A stretch of DNA of 35,161 bases, from assembly GCA_902775485.1 (NCBI GenBank), contig CACYMJ010000002.1, positions 112,031 to 147,191 on the forward strand. The letters are read 5' to 3'. Below are positions 1 to 8,672 of the stretch, piece after piece. The notes under the pieces were generated by a model. The model saw only the letters and a program-made list of their open reading frames with translations. It was not told the DNA's origin and did no database searches. The DNA comes from an uncultured Lachnospiraceae bacterium. Lineage in GTDB: Bacteria > Bacillota > Clostridia > Lachnospirales > Lachnospiraceae. Positions within the stretch are counted from its first letter, which is position 1. Each line of letters starts with the position of its first letter. Made by a program: the position numbers and the translations under genes.

Positions 1-83
1 GGACAGGTAAACCCGCCGTTTAGAGCTATCTTATATATCTTGCATCCGAACCTGTCTTTAAGGTGCTCGCTCAGCATTTTCAT
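1..83 (-). CDS. Radical SAM protein, TIGR01212/YhcC-like, 5' end only
   Basis: Reading leftward from an ATG at 83, the first 27 codons give a peptide containing the stretch DRFGCKIYKIALNGGFTC before the window ends. This matches the N-terminus of the TIGR01212 radical SAM family (YtqA/YhcC-like), in which the last Cys begins the segment leading to the CxxxCxxC iron-sulfur motif. That motif itself is outside the window. An in-frame TAA two codons upstream limits the start to 83, or to the second Met at 77. A TATAAT hexamer on the same strand at 137-142 could be its -10, but no good -35 is visible. The gene follows the tRNA-Trp terminator, so it is probably its own transcription unit. The substrate of the family is uncertain. 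Confidence 0.65.
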   Translation of the reverse strand, partial: MKMLSEHLKDRFGCKIYKIALNGGFTC

Positions 84-144
84 AGGTTACTTTGTTCTCT
101 TTCTTTACGGCTCTTTGCCCGTCTTTTACGATGACCATTATAGC

Positions 145-190
145 AAAAAACAAGAGTTCCAAAAGCTGTTTGGCGCATTTTGGAACTCTT
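145..190 (-). terminator. Rho-independent terminator of tRNA-Trp
   Basis: A perfect 13-bp inverted repeat (arms 152-164 and 178-190) encloses a 13-nt loop. On the minus strand it is followed by a run of six T (plus-strand A145-150). It lies about 30 nt past the tRNA 3' end. Confidence 0.85.
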
Positions 191-220
191 ATCGTATAGG
201 TTCGACACTTAGTGTCAAAG

Positions 221-291
221 CAGGGGATGAGAGAATCGAACTCCCACCAAAGGTTTTGGAGACCCCTATCATACCATTTGACCAATCCCCT
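221..291 (-). tRNA. tRNA-Trp (anticodon CCA)
   Basis: On the minus strand, 71 nt fold into a full cloverleaf. The acceptor stem AGGGGAT/ATCCCCT is perfect with discriminator G, and the D arm is GTCA/TGAT. The anticodon stem GGGGT/ACCTT has loop CTCCAAA, giving anticodon CCA for UGG codons. The variable loop is 4 nt and the T arm GGGAG/CTCTC has loop TTCGATT. The acceptor AGGGG...CCCCT and the CTCCAAA loop are hallmarks of bacterial tRNA-Trp. Several stem pairs are G-U (10-25, 27-43, 28-42). CCA is not encoded, so CCA-adding enzyme is needed. Confidence 0.93.
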
Positions 292-328
292 GTGTACAAT
301 ATAATAGGCGGCCGACGACCGCCTAATC

Positions 329-358
329 TTTATATCACACTCTGTCAGTTGATGTCAA
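329..358 (-). promoter_or_regulatory. Sigma-A promoter for tRNA-Trp
   Basis: On the minus strand a perfect -35 TTGACA (353-358) is separated by 18 nt from TATAAA (329-334). It lies between the flagellin-like stop and the tRNA. A 7-bp hairpin (arms 305-311 and 319-325) sits near the expected start site. It could belong to the precursor leader or help end flagellin transcription. Confidence 0.7.
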
Positions 359-389
359 GATTATCCTGACACCGACCGCTGCGACAATC

Positions 390-1157
390 TCAGAATCTGA
401 ACAGCCCCATCATATTGTTCTGCTCATTCTGCTGCTGTCTTCTCTGCATCATAAGCTGATACTGATTGAGAACCTCATTCTTCTTCTGAGCGCTTATTGC
501 CTTGGCCATATCAAGATCTTCAAGCCTTGAACGGGAAGCAAGAGTGTTCTCTGCAGCATAATCATTGTACCTTATAGCCGATTCAAGCGCATTTGTCTGG
601 GCTCCCATGCTGCTTCTGGCCTCGGAAACCTTATCGATGGCCTTCGTGATCGTGTTTAGATCAAAATCTTTGGTCACATCAAAGCCCTCGATACCGAGAT
701 TTTCCAATGTCGCGCTGACCATCTTGATACTCTGTCCGCCACCGTCGGGCTTGGTTGCCAGATTGATATCACCCTGACTTCCGTCAAGTATCTTCATTGT
801 ATTGAATTCGGTATTCTTGCCGATACCTTCGATATCAGACAGGAGCTGGTCGACCTCTCTCTGGATCGCACCGAGTTCCTCACCGGTATTAAGGCCGTTT
901 TTAGCCTTCATGCCGAGTTCATATATTCTCTGGAGGCTGTCGGTCATCTGTCCGAGAGCTCCATCCGCCACATTCAGAAGACTCCTGCCGTCCTTCGCAT
1001 TGTCGGATCCGACGTTAAGTCCCGTCTCCTGACTGGTCATCTTCTGGGCGATCGTAAGTCCCGATGCATCGTCTGCAGCCGAATTGATTCTCTTGCCGCT
1101 GGCGATCTGGGAATACATCATATTATTCTGAGAGGAAACACCGCTTATAGCTGCCAT
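390..1157 (-). CDS. Flagellin-like protein lacking the usual terminal D0 sequences
   Basis: A 255-residue protein with clear flagellin D1 signatures: GKRINSAADDASGLTIAQKM near residues 22-41, a DNAKDGRSLLNVADGALGQM-type segment, and a C-terminal block (SRSRLEDLDMAKAIS). Ordinary flagellins begin with about 10-20 further residues (MxINxNxxAxxAxRxL type) and end in a hydrophobic ALSLLR-like tail. Here the N-terminus starts almost at D1 and the tail is Gln/Met/Arg/Asn-rich, ending GLFRF. The start at 1157 is chosen because AGGAGG lies 8 nt upstream; the in-frame GTG two codons earlier is too close. Flagellins polymerise into the filament through D0/D1. This variant may be a minor flagellin, a cap or junction subunit, or a non-filament relative. 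No clear sigma-28 promoter was found upstream. Confidence 0.85.
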   Translation of the reverse strand: MAAISGVSSQNNMMYSQIASGKRINSAADDASGLTIAQKMTSQETGLNVGSDNAKDGRSLLNVADGALGQMTDSLQRIYELGMKAKNGLNTGEELGAIQREVDQLLSDIEGIGKNTEFNTMKILDGSQGDINLATKPDGGGQSIKMVSATLENLGIEGFDVTKDFDLNTITKAIDKVSEARSSMGAQTNALESAIRYNDYAAENTLASRSRLEDLDMAKAISAQKKNEVLNQYQLMMQRRQQQNEQNNMMGLFRF

Positions 1158-1253
1158 GATCACTCCTCCTTCTGTTAAGGCGATCGTTTATCACATAGGC
1201 CGTCCCATGTAACATTAATTGGGATTTTATTCTACCACCGATGCTGCGTAAAA

Positions 1254-2615
1254 TCAAGCATTTTCGGTATTTTCGGCGGAAACGTTCTCATATGTTTTTA
1301 CGACGGTATCATATGATCTCTTCAAAATGATACGGATCCTGGTACCAAGTTCTTCTCTCGAAGTGATCTCAAAATGACCGCCGTGTTTGTCTATTATCCA
1401 TTTCGCTATCGACAGTCCCAGTCCGGTACCTCCGATCGATCTCGCTTCATCCGAGCGATAAAATCTCTCAAACATATGCTCAACATCTTTCTCGCTCATT
1501 CCCATTCCGGTATCTTGAACCTGGATGTATATATCGTTTCCCGGCAATATCCCTACACCCAGAAGAATCTCGTCCTTCTCATTTGTGTATTTTGCAGCAT
1601 TGTCCACAAGTATGCGTACAGCCTGCTTTAACATGCCCTCATCCGCCATCGTAAAGACATGTTCTTCAGGAAATGAATACCTGTATATATGCTGCTCATC
1701 GATCATAAGGGATTCTTCGTAAACAGACTGCATCATCTCACACAGATCGACATTCTCCCTGTTTATGACCGTCCTTCCGGCATCACCTCTTGCAAGGAAC
1801 AGGAGCTGTTCGACCAGATGCTTCATATGCGCCGATTCGTTCTGAATGGCAGTGATCGACTCATCGAGAACCTTCTCGTCCTCACGTCCCCATCTGGCCA
1901 GCATGTTCGCATATCCTTCTATTACGGCTATGGGAGTACGCAGTTCATGTGATGCATCATTTACAAAACGAGCCTGCTGTCTGTTGCTTTCCCTTATACG
2001 TGTAAGAAGACTGTTCATGGCGCGCTCTATACCGCGAAGATCCTCGTCCCCGAATGAAAGCTTTGCCTCATCGGTCGGTTCAAGGCTTGTGATCTTCTCT
2101 TCTATCAAATGATATTTATCCTCTGACAGATCGATCCTCGAGATCTCCTCGGCACGCTCAGCGATCTCATCAAGAGGTGCCAGTACTCTCCTGATCCTGC
2201 GCAGTTGTCCCGAATATGACAAAAGATCAATGAAAAGTTCCAGTGCAAAAAGCACGGATGTGAAGCTAAGTATAAGAGCTGCCGGTACAAAGACCAATTC
2301 ATCTATGATCAGCGCACCCGTTGATTTTGCTGCAACTGTATAGCGTAGCGTTCTTAGAAGCTTATCTACCTTCTCAGGTGTGTTTATCGGGCCTATAAAC
2401 GGAGAGACCGTAACACTGCGGTTTCTCTCAAAAAACGACACATCGGGAGCAGCCATATACTCCCTTGCCGCCAGCCAAACGGCAAACATTATAAGTGCAA
2501 GAAAAAAGCAGTGCCGAAAATGCATGCCGATCTTCATACGGACACGCTGTCCCGCGAGACGCCGGCTTATCGAAGAGACACGTCCCCTTACGGAATTATT
2601 CTGATTTGATGACAT
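1254..2615 (-). CDS. Membrane sensor histidine kinase (HisKA/HATPase_c)
   Basis: Numbering from the upstream GTG at 2624, a membrane segment lies near 37-52, an external loop near 53-107 and a second membrane segment near 108-136. A HAMP-like linker leads to the H-box ASHELRTP with phospho-acceptor His226. The N-box VDNAAKYT (Asn342), G1 box DTGMGM (371-376) and G2 box GGTGLGLSI (398-406) form the ATP lid and pocket. ATG 2615 is preferred because AGAGGTG precedes it by 6 nt. It overlaps the response regulator stop by 20 nt, so the two are translationally coupled. The kinase should phosphorylate that regulator. The extracellular loop is short and its signal is unknown. Confidence 0.92.
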   Translation of the reverse strand: MSSNQNNSVRGRVSSISRRLAGQRVRMKIGMHFRHCFFLALIMFAVWLAAREYMAAPDVSFFERNRSVTVSPFIGPINTPEKVDKLLRTLRYTVAAKSTGALIIDELVFVPAALILSFTSVLFALELFIDLLSYSGQLRRIRRVLAPLDEIAERAEEISRIDLSEDKYHLIEEKITSLEPTDEAKLSFGDEDLRGIERAMNSLLTRIRESNRQQARFVNDASHELRTPIAVIEGYANMLARWGREDEKVLDESITAIQNESAHMKHLVEQLLFLARGDAGRTVINRENVDLCEMMQSVYEESLMIDEQHIYRYSFPEEHVFTMADEGMLKQAVRILVDNAAKYTNEKDEILLGVGILPGNDIYIQVQDTGMGMSEKDVEHMFERFYRSDEARSIGGTGLGLSIAKWIIDKHGGHFEITSREELGTRIRIILKRSYDTVVKTYENVSAENTENA

Positions 2616-3336
2616 ATCCCACACCTCTGACAGTCTCGATCATTTTGACATCAAAGACTTCATCTATCTTAGTCCGCAGGAATCTGACATATACATCAAC
2701 CACATTTGTCTCACCTACATAGTCGTAGCCACAGACTTTTTCAAGAAGCGTATCCCTTGTAAGAACGATATCCTGGTTGGTAAGGAACACTTTAAGCATT
2801 TCAAACTCACGGTTCGTAAGTGTTATCTCCTTACCGTCGTACGTTACCCTGTGCTTTCGCTCATCAAGCATCAGGCCCTTCCAGCGATATATTCCGTTTG
2901 CTTTATCATCCGCAGCCGCATTTGCCGCAGAACCGGCAGAGGTATCCTGTGAGTTCACCGGGTGAAGTTTGAGCGCAACCCTTACTCTTGCCAGCAGTTC
3001 TTCTATTGCAAAAGGCTTGGTGATATAATCGACTGCTCCGGCATCCAAACCTGAAACCTTATCCATGACCGCATCCCTTGCGGTAAGAAGGATAACGGGG
3101 GGTTTGTTTACTCCATGCTCCTGTCCGGGATTATTGATCCTGCGTAAAACTTCCAGGCCGTTTAGGCCCGGAAGCATAATATCGAGCAATATAAGATCAT
3201 AAGCATTGTTTGTGGCAAGTTCGAGTGCTTCCCGTCCGTCGCCGCATTTCGTCACTTCATATCCTTCATGAACAAGCTCAAGTTCAACGAAACGTGCCAG
3301 TTTTTCCTCGTCTTCCACGATCAGTATATGTGCCAT
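2596..3336 (-). CDS. OmpR/PhoB-family response regulator
   Basis: 246 residues: an N-terminal receiver with acidic pocket E8/D9, phospho-acceptor Asp52 in LLDIMLPG, the conserved Thr/Lys switch (LLTARDA, ITKPF), and a C-terminal winged-helix DNA-binding domain ending GVGYVIKSE. Two oddities are a short insertion before the LLTARDA strand and an unusually long Ala/Asp/Ser-rich linker (about residues 131-150) between the domains. The start has AAGGAG 6 nt upstream. It lies 9 nt after the UBA/DUF4342 gene and overlaps the kinase, so the three form one leftward operon. Target promoters are not evident here. Confidence 0.93.
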   Translation of the reverse strand: MAHILIVEDEEKLARFVELELVHEGYEVTKCGDGREALELATNNAYDLILLDIMLPGLNGLEVLRRINNPGQEHGVNKPPVILLTARDAVMDKVSGLDAGAVDYITKPFAIEELLARVRVALKLHPVNSQDTSAGSAANAAADDKANGIYRWKGLMLDERKHRVTYDGKEITLTNREFEMLKVFLTNQDIVLTRDTLLEKVCGYDYVGETNVVDVYVRFLRTKIDEVFDVKMIETVRGVGYVIKSE

Positions 3337-3345
3337 GACTGCTCC

Positions 3346-3849
3346 TTACAGTTTGTCGTAACTTTCCTTTACCTTGTCTGCGGCTTCCGAAACCTTGTCG
3401 CAGACATCATTTGCAAGCTTCATCTCATCTGCTCCCCTGAAGCTGTATTTGCAGCCGAAGAAAAGAGCCACGACCATAACGATGAGAGTTACATGCCATG
3501 TAAAGAGAATGATTATTATAAATGCCCATATGGGAATGTTGATGATAACATCATCGTTACGTTCTACAACGAAATTGTTCTCACATGATTTATGCCATAA
3601 AACCTTGCACTTGTCCGTAAATGCATTGCCGCGCTTCTTTTCCTTCTTCTCAGGCTGGTCAACGACCATAAGATCCGCATCTTCCTTTGTGGAAAACTTT
3701 TCCTTACGTGCTTCGGTCTTGCCCTGCTTCTCGAGAACTATCATGGCATCGAGAAGATCCCAGTTTGATTCCTCAAGTGCTGCCTTTGCTTCCTCAAAAG
3801 AAACGTTTGCTTTCTCTCTTAACTTCTCAACTTTTTCAAAATTATCCAT
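3346..3849 (-). CDS. UBA-like / DUF4342 membrane protein
   Basis: About 167 residues. The N-terminus (EKVEKLREKANVSFEEAKAA then LEESNWDLLDAMIVLEKQG) is a UBA/TS-N-like three-helix domain of the kind found in EF-Ts. A charged Lys/Glu linker follows, then the DUF4342 core with two closely spaced hydrophobic segments (IPIWAFIIIILFTWHVTLIV and the following VVALFFG), and an amphipathic charged tail. The start is taken at 3849, where AGGATGG stands 8 nt upstream; the first Met at 3861 has no spaced ribosome binding site. Its stop is 9 nt before the response regulator. Function is unknown; the context suggests a membrane accessory of the two-component system. The upstream gap (3850-3996) is AT-rich with no confident terminator or promoter. 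Confidence 0.75.
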   Translation of the reverse strand: MDNFEKVEKLREKANVSFEEAKAALEESNWDLLDAMIVLEKQGKTEARKEKFSTKEDADLMVVDQPEKKEKKRGNAFTDKCKVLWHKSCENNFVVERNDDVIINIPIWAFIIIILFTWHVTLIVMVVALFFGCKYSFRGADEMKLANDVCDKVSEAADKVKESYDKL

Positions 3850-3996
3850 TTTTGTATCCATCCTTTCCGTACATCGTGTTTTTTTCTGTCAGGTAACGGA
3901 TCCTGTGTTTTTTGCTCCGTCCTTGAAACACAATATACAGGAGGAATCTTAAACGGTCTTTTAGAGATTATTAAAACTTCATTAAAATCCGCTTTA

Positions 3997-5766
3997 TTAT
4001 TTTTCAGTATCTTCCGGCATAACGATCGCTATGTGAACATCGTCAAGCTGCTTTTTATCCACGGCCGACGGTGCACCCATCATCACGTCCATTGCCATCT
4101 TGTTCATCGGGAACGGGATTATCTCTCTTATGCTCTCTTCGCCTGCAATGAGCATTATCATTCTATCGACACCCGGTGCTATACCTGCATGCGGAGGTGC
4201 TCCGTAGCAGAATGCATTGTACATCGCAGGGAACTTTGCCTTAACATCTTCTTCGCCCAGTCCCACCAGTGAGAATGCTTTCACCATTATCTCCGGATCA
4301 TGGTTTCTTACCGCGCCTGATGAAAGCTCAACTCCGTTGCAAACAAGGTCATACTGATATGCTAGGATCGAAAGAGGATCGTCATTCTCAAGCGCCTTCA
4401 TGCCTCCCTGCGGCATTGAGAACGGATTGTGGCAGAATTCAAGTTCGCCCGACTCCTCTCCTATTTCATACATGGGGAAGTCAACTATCCAGCAGAATTC
4501 GTAGCAGCCCTTCCTCATATGTCCTTCAGAAGCCTCTCCGAGGAGTTTTCTGAGCACTCCTGCGCCTTTTAACGCATCCGCGCGCTTACCTGCACACAGC
4601 CCGACAAAATCTCCGGGTTTTAATGACATCTTATCTATTACTTCCTGCTTCTTATCCTGCAGGAACTTTGCTATTCCTCCGATGATCTCACCGTTCTCGT
4701 CAAGTCTGAACCAGTATGATTTCTGACCGCTTATGACTTCGGTATCTGAGACGATCTTATCTATCACTTTTCTGGTACCGGTAAACTTATCTACGACTAT
4801 CGCTTTGATCGTCTGTGAATCAAACGGTGCAAATCCGATACCCTGCATAAGACCGGAAACATCCGTAAGTGTCAGATCTATCCTAAGATCCGGCTTGTCG
4901 GTACCGTATGTCTCGAGCGAATCAAGATATGATATCCTCTTAAACGGTGCCGCTGAAGCGGTTTTGTAAGTTCCGTACTTTGCAAATACCGGCGGGAGCA
5001 CATCCTCCATTACCGCAAACACATCTTCCTGATCGGCAAATGCCATCTCCATATCAAGCTGGTAAAACTCGCCGGGGGATCTGTCCGCTCTCGCATCCTC
5101 ATCCCTGAAGCACGGAGCGATCTGGAAGTATCTGTCGAATCCGCTTGTCATCAGTATCTGCTTGAACTGCTGCGGAGCCTGCGGGAGTGCATAAAACTTA
5201 CCCGGATGGTTTCTTGACGGAACCAGATAATCCCTTGCACCCTCGGGTGATGAACACGTCAGTATCGGAGTGGTTATCTCGAGAAAATCATGCTCGGTCA
5301 TGCTGCGACGCAATTCCGCAACAACCTTGCTTCGAAGTACTATCTTCTCCTTAACCGCCGGATTACGCAGATCGAGATAGCGGTATTTGAGCCTTACAGC
5401 CTCATCCGCATCCTTCGATCTTGCGATCTCAAACGGAAGTTCATTATATATACACTTTCCAAGAACCTCGACCGATTCGGGCACAACTTCGATATCGCCG
5501 GTCGGAATGTTCGGGTTTTTGCTTGAACGTTCCCTTACTGTTCCGGTAACAGAAAGAGTTGATTCGTTATTTACGCCCGCCAGAGCCTCCATCATCTCCT
5601 CTGTCTCTATAACCGCCTGCGTGACCCCGTAGAAATCACGCAGTATCAGGAAGCCGAGATTTTTACTGACCTTTCTCATGTTGTCGTACCAGCCGACGAT
5701 AGTTACCTTTTCACCGACATTTTCGATACGAAGTTCGTTACAGTTGTGTGTTCTTGATTGTGTCAT
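3997..5766 (-). CDS. aspS: Aspartyl-tRNA synthetase
   Basis: 589 residues, the bacterial AspRS length. It charges tRNA-Asp with aspartate in the cytoplasm. An N-terminal OB-fold anticodon-binding domain (about 1-110) is followed by the class II catalytic core. Motif 2 includes APCFRDEDARADR at about 217-229 and motif 3 is APGVDRMIML near 530-539. The GAD insertion domain lies between. Motif 3 reads APGVDR where many bacteria have ALGLDR, a conservative family variant. GAGGAT precedes the ATG by 5 nt. It begins 24 nt after the trkH stop, so it probably shares the trkA-trkH transcript. That leaves no room for a T-box leader directly upstream. Confidence 0.97.
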   Translation of the reverse strand: MTQSRTHNCNELRIENVGEKVTIVGWYDNMRKVSKNLGFLILRDFYGVTQAVIETEEMMEALAGVNNESTLSVTGTVRERSSKNPNIPTGDIEVVPESVEVLGKCIYNELPFEIARSKDADEAVRLKYRYLDLRNPAVKEKIVLRSKVVAELRRSMTEHDFLEITTPILTCSSPEGARDYLVPSRNHPGKFYALPQAPQQFKQILMTSGFDRYFQIAPCFRDEDARADRSPGEFYQLDMEMAFADQEDVFAVMEDVLPPVFAKYGTYKTASAAPFKRISYLDSLETYGTDKPDLRIDLTLTDVSGLMQGIGFAPFDSQTIKAIVVDKFTGTRKVIDKIVSDTEVISGQKSYWFRLDENGEIIGGIAKFLQDKKQEVIDKMSLKPGDFVGLCAGKRADALKGAGVLRKLLGEASEGHMRKGCYEFCWIVDFPMYEIGEESGELEFCHNPFSMPQGGMKALENDDPLSILAYQYDLVCNGVELSSGAVRNHDPEIMVKAFSLVGLGEEDVKAKFPAMYNAFCYGAPPHAGIAPGVDRMIMLIAGEESIREIIPFPMNKMAMDVMMGAPSAVDKKQLDDVHIAIVMPEDTEK

Positions 5767-5790
5767 GGTTTATCCTCTTTTTTTATATAT

Positions 5791-7233
5791 TTATCTTTGC
5801 CTTCTCCACGTCATTGGCATGAACAGCAGGAGCATCGGGAACAGCTCAAGCCTTCCGGCGAGCATATCAAACATCAGCACATATTTGGAAAACGCCGAGA
5901 ACTGGGAATAGTTCCCGAGCGGGCCGACCATATCGAGGCCGGGACCGATATTGTTGAATGTTGCGATAACGGAAGTGACGGTGGTCGTAAAATCCTTGCC
6001 GTCAAACGCAACGAGCAGTATCGATACCGCAAATACGCAGAAGTATGTAAGGAAATATACATTGATCCCTCGAAGCACGGCATGCTCTATCGGCTTACCT
6101 TCAAACTTCAGTATTCTCACGCTCCTCGGATGAACCAGATGCTCGAGTTCCTTGCGTATGGTTTTAAGTCCGATAACGATCCTGCTGACCTTGATCCCGC
6201 CGGCGGTCGAACCGGCGCAGCCGCCTATGAACATCGCCACAAGCAGCATGATCCTGGAAAAATTCGGCCACAGGTTGAAATCCGTCGTTGCAAAACCGGT
6301 GGTCGTCATTACCGATGCAACGTTAAAGAAACTGTGGTGAAGGGCCTGTCCGAAGGAAGCGAACATATCCCTTACGTTTATCGCGACCGCTATGACTGCA
6401 GCCGCATATATTGACAGATATGCGATGACCTCTTCGGAAGTAAACGCTTCCTTAAATTTTCTGGCGACGAGAAGGAAGTAAACATTAAAGTTTGCTCCGC
6501 ATATGACCATAAAGACCGTAAGAACGCTCTGCTGTGCCGAGGTAAGATCTATGCATCCGGTGTTTCTTACGGCAAAACCTCCGGTACCGACTGTTCCAAA
6601 TGTGAGTACCGCCGATTCATATAATGACAGTCCCGTGATCTTTAATATTATTATCTCGATCACCGTGATCGCAAGGTAGATGCAATAAAGAATCTTTGCG
6701 GTCTCTCTGACCTTAGGAACAAGTTTTCCGACCGACGGTCCCGGGCTTTCTGCACGCATCAGATATATATTTTCGCCGCTTGCCGTGGGAAGAAGTGCAA
6801 GAACGAATACCAGTATCCCCATTCCTCCGACCCAGTGCGTAAAGCTCCTCCAAAACAATATTCCCTTTGGAAGAGACTCTATCTCGGTAAGTATGCTCGC
6901 CCCTGTTGTGGTAAACCCGGAGATCGTCTCAAACAAAGCATCGGTAAACCCGATATGTTCAACGGCATGCCACATCGGTATCGCTCCGAATACCGACATG
7001 AGTATCCATGAAAGTGCCACTGACATTATGCCTTCACGCGTATAGAAGGACATATTTGCCGGTTTTCTGATGCTTAACGCACTGCCGACGATAAAGCTCA
7101 ATACTATCGGAGCGGCTATATATATCCACTCTTCTTCCCTGTATATTAACGAAACCAAAAGCGGCAGCAACATCAGCGCCGCCTCGATGCGGAGGACGGA
7201 TCCGACGAAATAAGCCACCATTCTCTTATTCAT
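5791..7233 (-). CDS. trkH: Trk-type potassium uptake channel subunit TrkH
   Basis: 480 residues, typical of TrkH. The protein has four membrane-pore-membrane repeats. The four selectivity-filter loops are visible: ISGFTTTGAS, VGTGGFAVRNTG, MTTTGFATTDF and FNNIGPGLD, each with the central Gly expected for K+ passage. It forms the membrane pore that is gated by cytosolic TrkA. Its ATG overlaps the trkA stop by 4 nt (ATGA), so translation is coupled, and aspS follows after 24 nt. Sodium- or proton-coupled uptake cannot be told apart from sequence. Confidence 0.95.
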   Translation of the reverse strand: MNKRMVAYFVGSVLRIEAALMLLPLLVSLIYREEEWIYIAAPIVLSFIVGSALSIRKPANMSFYTREGIMSVALSWILMSVFGAIPMWHAVEHIGFTDALFETISGFTTTGASILTEIESLPKGILFWRSFTHWVGGMGILVFVLALLPTASGENIYLMRAESPGPSVGKLVPKVRETAKILYCIYLAITVIEIIILKITGLSLYESAVLTFGTVGTGGFAVRNTGCIDLTSAQQSVLTVFMVICGANFNVYFLLVARKFKEAFTSEEVIAYLSIYAAAVIAVAINVRDMFASFGQALHHSFFNVASVMTTTGFATTDFNLWPNFSRIMLLVAMFIGGCAGSTAGGIKVSRIVIGLKTIRKELEHLVHPRSVRILKFEGKPIEHAVLRGINVYFLTYFCVFAVSILLVAFDGKDFTTTVTSVIATFNNIGPGLDMVGPLGNYSQFSAFSKYVLMFDMLAGRLELFPMLLLFMPMTWRRQR

Positions 7234-8588
7234 GCAAGAATATCCTCCAGATCGTTAAGACCGCGTTCAACCGAAATGACCACGACCAGATCTCCCTTTT
7301 CTATAACGCTCTGACCGTTCGGGATAACAACATTGTTTCCCTTCGTTATGCAGGCGATAAGTATCCCGTGTTTTAACTTAAGCTGCATAAGCGGTTTCCC
7401 GACCACTTTCGACTCATCCCTTACACGGAATTCAAGAGCCTCCGCACGGCCCTGTGCGATCTTGTAAAGCGTCTCAACGTTACTTCCCTTGCTGTTGTTG
7501 AGCGCACGCACAAAAGAGACAATGTTATCACTCGTTATGCTGTTCTTATTGATGATGCTGCCGATGTTAAGAGATGCAATGACCTCCTCAAATGTTATCC
7601 TGTTGATCTTGGTGAGAAGCTTTGCGCCGCTCATCTGTCTCTCATAAAGCGATAAGAGAATATTTTCCTCGTCTATGCCGGTAAAGTTTCCGACAGCATC
7701 TACAACTCCTATACCTTCCTCATCAAGAAGCTTCTTATCCGTTCCGTCCCCGTTTATAATAACGGCGGAGGGAAGCATTGTGGAAAGCTCCTGACATCTT
7801 TCAAAATCCTTCTCGATTATCTTGACGTTTATCTTAGTCTCTTCAAGCCATTTCGCAACGTAATAGCTCATCATACCCCCGCCGATTATCATAACGGACT
7901 TGACGGTATTTGATGTGTTGGCTCCTCCTGCCTTGAAGAATGAGAGCGCTACGGAATGAGGTGCTATAAACGACACAACATCCCCTGCCGTAAGCATAAA
8001 ATCTCCGTGTGGGATCAGAAGTTCATCTCCGCGCTCCACGATACATATAAGAACCTTGCAGTGCAGCTTTGACTCCATATCCGTAAGTTTCAGGCCGGCA
8101 AGTTTGGAGTCATCGGGGATCTTTATCTTTATAAGTTCCACCCTTCCTCTTGCAAAAGTATCAACCTTCATGGCTGAAGGGAACTTGATTATCCTTGCGA
8201 CCTCAGCTGCGGCAGCCTGTTCCGGATTGATGACAAGAGAAAGGTTAAGCTCGTCGCGGATAAACCTCATCTCATTGTAATATTCCGGATCCCTGATCCT
8301 GGCTATCGTCTGACAGTTTCCGGTTTTCTTTGCTATAAGACAGCACAGGAGATTAAGTTCATCGGAATTGGTCGTTGCGATAAGGATATCGGCATTCTGT
8401 ACACCGGCCTCCCTCTGTGTGGAGATGCTTGCACCGTTCCCCTGAACACCGAGCACATCTATACCGTCGGAGATATACTTAAGTCTCTCCCACTGCTTAT
8501 CTATTATCGTAATGTCATGACCTTCCTGATCAAGATGCTCGGCCAGCGTTGATCCGATCTTTCCGCATCCCACTATAATGATCTTCAT
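7230..8588 (-). CDS. trkA: Trk potassium uptake regulator TrkA
   Basis: 452 residues with the duplicated TrkA layout: RCK_N (Rossmann, GCGKIGSTLAEHL near 8-20), RCK_C, a second RCK_N (IIGGGMMSYYVAKWLEE in the second half) and a second RCK_C. The protein binds NAD(H) or nucleotides and sits as a ring on the cytoplasmic face of TrkH. GAGG stands 7 nt before the ATG. A hairpin-plus-T-run ends only about 22 nt upstream of the start (see 8611-8652). The pair is therefore either expressed by read-through from the DUF5067 gene or from a promoter overlapping that hairpin. Confidence 0.95.
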   Translation of the reverse strand: MKIIIVGCGKIGSTLAEHLDQEGHDITIIDKQWERLKYISDGIDVLGVQGNGASISTQREAGVQNADILIATTNSDELNLLCCLIAKKTGNCQTIARIRDPEYYNEMRFIRDELNLSLVINPEQAAAAEVARIIKFPSAMKVDTFARGRVELIKIKIPDDSKLAGLKLTDMESKLHCKVLICIVERGDELLIPHGDFMLTAGDVVSFIAPHSVALSFFKAGGANTSNTVKSVMIIGGGMMSYYVAKWLEETKINVKIIEKDFERCQELSTMLPSAVIINGDGTDKKLLDEEGIGVVDAVGNFTGIDEENILLSLYERQMSGAKLLTKINRITFEEVIASLNIGSIINKNSITSDNIVSFVRALNNSKGSNVETLYKIAQGRAEALEFRVRDESKVVGKPLMQLKLKHGILIACITKGNNVVIPNGQSVIEKGDLVVVISVERGLNDLEDILA

Positions 8589-8610
8589 CTGATATCCTCA
8601 CAAAACTGTA

Positions 8611-8652
8611 AAAATGCAAAGGAGTCGGAACATAAGCTGTCCCGACTCTTTA
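8611..8652 (-). terminator. Rho-independent terminator (or attenuator) before trkA
   Basis: On the minus strand the arms AAAGAGTCGG (8643-8652) and CCGACTCCTTT (8619-8629) pair with one bulged C. They are followed by GCA and a run of five T (plus A8611-8615). The hairpin ends the DUF5067 gene but lies immediately upstream of trkA. Confidence 0.75.
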
Positions 8653-8672
8653 TACTTATGATACCGGTAATG

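Noticed and set aside
1158-1253. Sigma-28 promoter for the flagellin-like gene
   Set aside because: No GCCGATA-like -10 with a TAAA 15-16 nt upstream could be found; the best match (GCCTATGT) has no matching -35.
5767-5790. T-box leader for aspS
   Set aside because: Only 24 nt separate trkH and aspS, far too short for a T-box.
5758-6414. 218-codon open frame on the plus strand
   Set aside because: It is antisense to trkH, with low-complexity Arg/His-rich composition typical of a shadow frame.
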